Shown: positions 1-3,073 of the stretch, piece after piece | Position numbering within the stretch: position 1 is the first letter of the stretch | How the letters are laid out: every line of letters starts with the position of its first letter | Source of the DNA: Turicibacter sp. UBA7094 | GTDB lineage: Bacteria > Bacillota_I > Bacilli_A > MOL361 > Turicibacteraceae | DNA length: 5,266 nucleotides | Direction: 5' to 3' | Assembly: GCA_002493395.1 (NCBI GenBank) | Contig: DKYS01000129.1 | Span: 5,513-10,778, forward strand | The notes under the pieces: model-generated | What the model saw: only the letters and a program-made list of their open reading frames with translations | Told to the model about the DNA's origin: nothing | Databases searched by the model: none | Position numbers and translations under genes: made by a program

Positions 1-5
1 AAAGA

Positions 6-55
6 AGGGAGAATTTTTTTATTTAATTTTAGTCCCTTTCTTTCTCCCTATTTTT
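6..55 (+). terminator. Possible intrinsic terminator of an upstream gene
   Basis: AGGGAGAA at 6-13 can pair with TTCTCCCT at 42-49, an 8-bp stem, followed by ATTTTT at 50-55. The 28-base loop is large for a terminator. An alternative pairing of 1-10 with 33-43, with one bulged base, competes with it. If real, it would end a plus-strand gene lying left of the window. A minus-strand reading is possible but has a poorer T tract inside the window. Confidence 0.35.
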
Positions 56-155
56 AATTAGCCTTCATTTTTTCCATCATCTTTAGTTTACCATATCGTC
101 TGCTAACTAGTAAAAGATTACGAGATCTTGTCGTTATAAGTCGATGGAGTAATCA

Positions 156-170
156 TCTGTCTATGACAGA
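156..170. repeat. Short perfect hairpin
   Basis: TCTGTC at 156-161 and GACAGA at 165-170 form a perfect 6-bp inverted repeat around a 3-base loop (TAT). No T tract follows on either strand, so it is not a terminator. It lies inside the minus-strand broken frame and just upstream of the in-frame TGA. Its role is unknown. Confidence 0.4.
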
Positions 171-282
171 AAACAAATGCTTCTAATACTTACCATCAAA
201 AAATATAAATGAGATTAACACTTATTATTCATAATAGAAAAGACCCACTTCTTTTTTAAAATTTCCATTCCAGCGCCTTATT

Positions 283-338
283 TGTCGACTTTCTTCAAAT
301 ATCGACATTTTACCCTGAAAACCCTGATATTTTCGACA
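283..338. promoter_or_regulatory. Cluster of three Spo0A-box-like motifs
   Basis: The known Spo0A box is TGTCGAA, or TTCGACA on the other strand. TTCGACA at 332-338 is a perfect match. ATCGACA at 301-307 and TGTCGAC at 283-289 each match six of seven bases. On the minus strand all three share the core TGTCGA or GTCGAC within an A-rich setting. They lie 141-196 bases upstream of the HTH gene start. Spacing of 18 and 31 bases is not the tight tandem spacing common at Spo0A-controlled promoters. Binding by Spo0A is inference and depends on the organism being a spore former. Confidence 0.3.
297..332. repeat. Stem-loop with tandem ACCCTGA repeat in the loop
   Basis: AAATATC at 297-303 pairs with GATATTT at 326-332, a 7-bp stem. 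The intervening sequence carries ACCCTGA at 312-318 and again at 321-327, a 9-base period; the second copy runs into the stem. Two of the Spo0A-like motifs overlap the stem ends. No T tract follows, so this is not an intrinsic terminator. Confidence 0.35.
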
Positions 339-392
339 CTTTAGTACTTATCCTTTACTAGTTTACTAAAATCATTCTTCATTTATCCCTTC

Positions 393-410
393 GGTACGTT
401 TACGCGTACC
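393..410. repeat. Inverted repeat, candidate operator upstream of the HTH gene
   Basis: GGTACG at 393-398 and CGTACC at 405-410 form a perfect 6-bp inverted repeat with a 6-base centre (TTTACG). It is GC-richer than its surroundings. It ends 68 bases before the ATG at 479, and just upstream of a possible -10 element TATGAT at 427-432 that lacks a good -35. The position suits an operator, perhaps for autoregulation by the HTH protein. That link is inference. Confidence 0.35.
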
Positions 411-478
411 ACGTCATTTTACATTATATGATATTTTTCTTGAGGGAGCAATTCTTTTCAAAGGTAGGTACTTCAGAA

Positions 479-697
479 ATGTCTAAAAAAGTTATTGTGA
501 ATCTTAATGAATTACTTCAGCAAGAAGGTTTATCATTACGGGAGTTATCTAGACTAACTGATATCCGTCATGCTGCCTTAAGTGAACTAGCTAATCAAAA
601 AAGAAAAAACATTAATTTTAATCACATTGAGAGGATTGCAGATGCCCTAGATATTGAAGATATTCGTGATATTATTAGTCTCGAAAATCAAAACTAG
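479..697 (+). CDS. Small Cro/C1-type (Xre family) HTH regulator
   Basis: A 72-residue DNA-binding protein, expected to be a cytoplasmic transcription regulator. It is almost entirely one Cro/C1-type HTH domain: helix 2 around residues 19-27 (SLRELSRLT), recognition helix around 31-40 (HAALSELANQ), and a closing helical segment around 48-66. No ligand or oligomerisation domain follows, so any signal must come from another protein or from its own abundance. I chose the ATG at 479 because AAGGTAGG at 461-468 lies 10 bases before it. An in-frame ATG at 428 would add 17 residues but has no ribosome binding site. The gene stands alone, with a terminator 24 bases after its stop. Its target is unknown. 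The inverted repeat at 393-410 is the nearest operator-like site. Confidence 0.85.
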   Translation: MSKKVIVNLNELLQQEGLSLRELSRLTDIRHAALSELANQKRKNINFNHIERIADALDIEDIRDIISLENQN

Positions 698-721
698 GGT
701 CTTCCCCCCTACACTCATTTT

Positions 722-748
722 AAAAGCCATCAATTGATGGCTTTTTTT
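722..748 (+). terminator. Strong intrinsic terminator after the HTH gene
   Basis: A perfect palindrome runs from 722 to 745, with arms AAAAGCCATC and GATGGCTTTT around AATT, and a run of seven T at 742-748. It lies 25 bases after the HTH stop and separates that gene from the CHR operon. The A4 on the left arm gives only a weak T tract for minus-strand transcripts. Confidence 0.9.
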
Positions 749-786
749 GTTTTAACGTATAATTTTTCGTTATGTATTATAATTTT

Positions 787-813
787 TTGCCTATCAAAAT
801 CATAAGTTATACT
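787..813 (+). promoter_or_regulatory. Weak candidate promoter of the CHR operon
   Basis: TTGCCT at 787-792 resembles a -35 element and TATACT at 808-813 matches five of six bases of a -10 element. Their 15-base spacing is short. TATAAT at 778-783 is a perfect -10 but has no -35 at the right distance. A poor core promoter fits one that needs an activator. The true start site cannot be fixed from sequence. Confidence 0.25.
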
Positions 814-816
814 TAT
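802..816. promoter_or_regulatory. LysR-type operator (T-N11-A dyad) upstream of the CHR operon
   Basis: ATAAGTTATACTTAT is a dyad with arms ATAAGT and ACTTAT around TAT. It contains a T-N11-A core at 803-815, the classic form of a LysR-family binding site. ATCA at 799-802 and TGAT at 817-820 extend the symmetry with a one-base offset. It overlaps the weak -10 candidate at 808-813. The obvious protein to bind it is the LysR-type regulator at 2068-2934. Confidence 0.5.
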
Positions 817-841
817 TGATTATATAAGAAAAAGAGAAATA

Positions 842-858
842 AGATAGGACTAGATAGG
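842..858. repeat. Direct repeat AGATAGG with 10-base period
   Basis: AGATAGG occurs at 842-848 and 852-858, one helical turn apart, in the leader of the first CHR gene. The spacing would put both copies on the same DNA face. It could be a weak protein site or chance in purine-rich DNA. Confidence 0.25.
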
Positions 859-900
859 CATATGTCGATGAAAAATAATCGTTTAATAAGGAGTGTTGTT

Positions 901-1473
901 ATGGAAAAGAAAAAATTAGATTCAAAAATCCTATGGCAATTATTTAAATCCACCTTTATTTTAAGTGCCTCAACCTTCGGAGGAGGATTCGTTATCGTTT
1001 CACTAATGAAAAAGAAATTTGTAGAGGAACTGGGGTGGCTAGAGGAGAGTGAAATGCTTGATATTACGGCGATTGCTCAGTCATCTCCCGGTCCAATTCC
1101 AATTAATGCCTCAGTTATTCTTGGTTACCGTATGCAAGGAATTCTTGGGTCATTTATAGCTATTTTAGGAACTTCAATTCCTCCAATTGCCATTATTTCA
1201 GTCATTTCATTATTCTATAAACAATTTAGAGAAAGTACGATTATTGCCACAGCCCTCACGGTCATGCGTGCCGGCGTTGCAGCCGTTATTTGCGATGTTG
1301 TCATTAAACTCGCTCAAAATATTATTAAAACCAAAAGTATTCTTTACATCTCGTTAATGTTTATCACTTTTATGATGACGTATGTTTTCGGAGTTAGTGC
1401 GGTGACAGTCATCTTCCTATGCCTAGGTATCGGCTTTGTTACGCTATTTGTAGAAATTTTAAAATCTAACTAA
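901..1473 (+). CDS. Short-chain chromate transporter subunit 1 (CHR family)
   Basis: A 190-residue integral membrane protein with one CHR domain, half of a split chromate ion transporter. The known role of such pairs is efflux of chromate, a sulfate analogue, across the cytoplasmic membrane. Family marks are FGGG (26-29) in the first hydrophobic segment, AQSSPGP (59-65) with N69, GYR (75-77), and RAGVAAVI (123-130). Hydrophobic segments follow at about 78-106, 113-135 and 145-187. The N-terminus is rich in Lys (MEKKK), which favours a cytoplasmic N-terminus. I chose ATG 901 because AAGGAG at 888-893 sits 7 bases upstream; an in-frame ATG at 862 adds 13 residues without a good site. The partner gene starts 22 bases after the stop. 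The substrate is inferred from family; sulfate or another oxyanion is possible. Confidence 0.88.
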   Translation: MEKKKLDSKILWQLFKSTFILSASTFGGGFVIVSLMKKKFVEELGWLEESEMLDITAIAQSSPGPIPINASVILGYRMQGILGSFIAILGTSIPPIAIISVISLFYKQFRESTIIATALTVMRAGVAAVICDVVIKLAQNIIKTKSILYISLMFITFMMTYVFGVSAVTVIFLCLGIGFVTLFVEILKSN

Positions 1474-1495
1474 CCGCAAAGGGGGAGCTAAAATC

Positions 1496-2071
1496 ATGAG
1501 TATTATTTGGAGTTTATTCTTAAGTTTCATCCAAGTTGGATTATTTAGTGTCGGGGGTGGATACGCAGCACTTCCACTGATTCAAAATCAAATTGTCAAC
1601 ATTCGCGAACTTATGACATTGGCTGAATTTGCTGATCTTGTGACCATTGCTGAAATGACACCCGGTCCTATTTCTATTAACGCGGCTACATTTGTCGGAA
1701 CAAAGTTAGGTGGATTACCTGGAGCACTTATTTGTACAATCGGTGTTATTATTCCATCATTTATTATTTGTCTAACCTTAGCCCACTTCTATTATAAATA
1801 CCGCAACTTTTCCGGAGTTCAAACTATTTTAGCAAGTTTACGACCTGCTGTAGTAGCCCTGATCTCATCCGCGGGATTATCCATTTTAACCCTTGCCATT
1901 TTTCAAGCTGAAAAAGAAGCTATCGTTTTATCAAACTTTCGCATCGTCGAATGTCTATTGTTTGTCGCAGGAATTATTGCGCTCCGAAAGTTTAAAGTAG
2001 GCCCCATCTCGATTATTTTCGGATCAGGACTTATTGGAACACTTATTTATTTACTACCTTCACTTTTTTAA
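1496..2071 (+). CDS. Short-chain chromate transporter subunit 2 (CHR family)
   Basis: A 191-residue membrane protein with a single CHR domain, the second half of the split transporter. Visible family marks are GGGYAALPLI (20-29), AEMTPGP (52-58) with N62, GTKLGG (68-73) and RPAVVALI (116-123). Hydrophobic segments follow at about 74-98, 117-136 and 150-190. Unlike subunit 1 it lacks a basic N-terminus: it begins MSIIWSLFLSF directly in a membrane segment. This fits the opposite membrane orientation reported for paired CHR proteins of Bacillus subtilis. The start has a G-rich ribosome binding site (GGAG at 1484-1487, 8 bases upstream). Its TAA overlaps the stop codon of the convergent LysR gene, and no terminator is visible after it. 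Confidence 0.88.
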   Translation: MSIIWSLFLSFIQVGLFSVGGGYAALPLIQNQIVNIRELMTLAEFADLVTIAEMTPGPISINAATFVGTKLGGLPGALICTIGVIIPSFIICLTLAHFYYKYRNFSGVQTILASLRPAVVALISSAGLSILTLAIFQAEKEAIVLSNFRIVECLLFVAGIIALRKFKVGPISIIFGSGLIGTLIYLLPSLF

Positions 2072-2934
2072 CAAAGACATTCTAAAAAGTAAGTTAATGA
2101 ATCGGACAAAAATTTATTTTTATGGTACACCACATAAATAGCTCTTGATAGAGAAACTTCTTCAAGTGTTATCTTATGGAGTGTCCCTTTTTTCAACTCA
2201 TTCTCTACGACTAAACTCGATAACACCGCAATCCCTCTTGACTGAATAGCGGCTTCCTTAATAGCCAAAATATCCGGACTACTCCAGCTAACATGAACAT
2301 CAACGTGATATTCTTTTAAGACGTTATCAAAAATAATTTTACTTCCACTGCCGTCTTCCCGTGAAATAACATCTTCCCCTTGAAGGTCATAAACGCTAAG
2401 TTTATCTCTTCCATAAAATGGATGTTCCTTTCCAACAACAAGAATTAACTGATCTTCGTAAAATGATTTAGCAACTAAATCCTTACTCGCAACTCTCCCT
2501 TCAACTAAGGCTACATCTAATTCGCTAGATAGTAACATTTTTTCAATTTCTCGAGTATTACGTACAAATACTTGCGTTTTAACATCTGGATGTTCTTCTG
2601 CGAATTTATTTAAAATACGATTAATTAACGAGCTTCCAATCGTAATAGATGACCCTATTCGTAAAGAAATAGAATTAGATTTGTTTTTAATCATTGTCTC
2701 CATTTCATCAAACGACTGAATAAGATGGGTCGCATATTTTAAAAGAGCCTCTCCACTCTCTGTTAAGTAAAGCTTTTTAGATAGTCGTTCAAATAGTCTA
2801 ACTCCATAATATTGTTCAAGTTCTTTAATGGCTTGACTAACAGACGGCTGTGTTATAAATAACTTTTCTGCTGCCGCACTCATATTTTGTAATGCAGCAA
2901 CCGTTATAAAAATACGCAAATGACGGATACTCAT
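2068..2934 (-). CDS. LysR-type transcriptional regulator, CysL-like
   Basis: A 288-residue cytoplasmic regulator of normal LysR length. Residues 1-60 form the winged HTH, with its DNA-contact region around MSAAAEKLFITQPSVSQAI (18-36), then RLFERLSKKLYLTESG (46-61) and a linker helix to about 85. Residues 90-288 are the periplasmic-binding-protein-like effector domain, opening LRIGSSITIG (91-100). The overall look resembles CysL/CbbR-type members, some of which sense sulfur or carbon metabolites; the effector here is unknown. AGGAGG at 2944-2949 lies 9 bases before the ATG. The only two cysteines are Cys286 and Cys288, in the last three residues. The gene converges on the CHR operon instead of diverging from it. 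The dyads at 802-816 and 2981-2992 suggest control of that operon and of itself. Confidence 0.9.
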   Translation of the reverse strand: MSIRHLRIFITVAALQNMSAAAEKLFITQPSVSQAIKELEQYYGVRLFERLSKKLYLTESGEALLKYATHLIQSFDEMETMIKNKSNSISLRIGSSITIGSSLINRILNKFAEEHPDVKTQVFVRNTREIEKMLLSSELDVALVEGRVASKDLVAKSFYEDQLILVVGKEHPFYGRDKLSVYDLQGEDVISREDGSGSKIIFDNVLKEYHVDVHVSWSSPDILAIKEAAIQSRGIAVLSSLVVENELKKGTLHKITLEEVSLSRAIYVVYHKNKFLSDSLTYFLECLC

Positions 2935-2959
2935 CGACCATTACCTCCTAAATTATCTA

Positions 2960-2980
2960 AATAGCATCATTTTAACTATT
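2960..2980. repeat. Inverted repeat in the LysR leader
   Basis: AATAG at 2960-2964 and CTATT at 2976-2980 form a 5-bp inverted repeat with an 11-base centre. It lies between the predicted start site and the ribosome binding site of the LysR gene. It could be a second regulator site or a weak RNA hairpin. The short arms allow chance. Confidence 0.25.
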
Positions 2981-2998
2981 AAGTCGATACTTTCTATC
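2981..2998. promoter_or_regulatory. Operator-like dyads at the LysR promoter
   Basis: AAGT at 2981-2984 and ACTT at 2989-2992 form a dyad with a 4-base centre. The half-sites are the same as in the CHR operon dyad (AAGT-TAT-ACTT). An overlapping dyad GATA-N5-TATC spans 2986-2998. Together they cover the predicted transcription start (about 2989) and run into the -10 element (2996-3001). Binding there would block transcription, which is the usual negative autoregulation of LysR-type genes. Binding is inferred. Confidence 0.4.
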
Positions 2999-3024
2999 AT
3001 AACACTCCTATCGGGACGCATCAA
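2996..3024 (-). promoter_or_regulatory. Promoter of the LysR gene
   Basis: On the minus strand TTGATG (3024-3019) serves as -35 and TATGAT (3001-2996) as -10, with an ideal 17-base spacer. They match the sigma-A consensus in four and five of six bases. Transcription would start near 2989, giving a leader of about 55 bases. The -35 element lies one base from the T run of the upstream terminator. Confidence 0.6.
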
Positions 3025-3025
3025 T

Positions 3026-3068
3026 AAAAAAGATTGATCTTGAGTTTCACCCCCGATCAATCTTTTTT
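3026..3068 (-). terminator. Strong bidirectional intrinsic terminator after the ABC gene
   Basis: A14-bp perfect stem pairs 3026-3039 with 3055-3068 around a 15-base loop. The arms read AAAAAAGATTGATC and its complement, so both strands end in six T. It begins 5 bases after the ABC gene stop on the minus strand and isolates the LysR gene from it. Confidence 0.92.
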
Positions 3069-3073
3069 AATTT

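Larger units (their letters stand above)
54..347 (-). other. Interrupted minus-strand reading frame, possible gene remnant
   Basis: One minus-strand frame is open for 40 codons (347 down to 228, with an internal ATG at 308-306). It meets two consecutive TAA codons (227-222), then a TAG (185-183) and a TGA (155-153), and ends at TAA (56-54) after a last open stretch of 32 codons. The first stretch reads as a 27-residue peptide from the ATG, with SRQIRRWNGNFKKEVG inside it. The last is very basic and ends GKLKMMEKMKAN. All pieces share one frame, as expected of a decayed gene. However, open runs of this length also arise by chance in AT-rich DNA, and no clear ribosome binding site precedes the ATG. 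I do not recognise a family. Confidence 0.2.
1..478. other. Gene-poor region left of the HTH gene
   Basis: No convincing gene is present in these 478 bases on either strand. What can be seen is a possible terminator at the left edge (6-55), a tight hairpin (156-170), a stem with a tandemly repeated loop (297-332), three TCGAC-containing motifs (283-338) and a GC-richer inverted repeat (393-410). There is also a minus-strand reading frame broken by four stops between 54 and 347. No tRNA, rRNA or CRISPR structure is visible. The region could be an intergenic repeat, a decayed gene or a regulatory leader, and the sequence alone does not decide between these. Confidence 0.6.

Noticed and set aside
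165..187. Plus-strand ATG with a 7-codon open frame (ends at a TAA near 187)
   Set aside because: No ribosome binding site and no protein-like length; it falls within the hairpin at 156-170.
312..327. CRISPR or longer tandem repeat array
   Set aside because: Only two copies of ACCCTGA with a 9-base period are present. There are no further units and no spacer-like organisation.
181..420. Riboswitch such as a c-di-GMP or SAM aptamer on either strand
   Set aside because: I looked for the conserved cores of common aptamers and saw none. The hairpins present are short and no terminator follows them.
428..478. Longer start for the HTH protein at ATG 428
   Set aside because: No ribosome binding site precedes it, the extra 17 residues lie outside the HTH domain, and ATG 479 has AAGGTAGG at a good distance. 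The 428 ATG also lies inside a possible -10 element.
862..900. Longer start for CHR subunit 1 at ATG 862
   Set aside because: The nearest purine run (GATAGG) is only three bases away and poorly matched, while AAGGAG at 888-893 fits ATG 901 well. The extra 13 residues are not part of the CHR domain.
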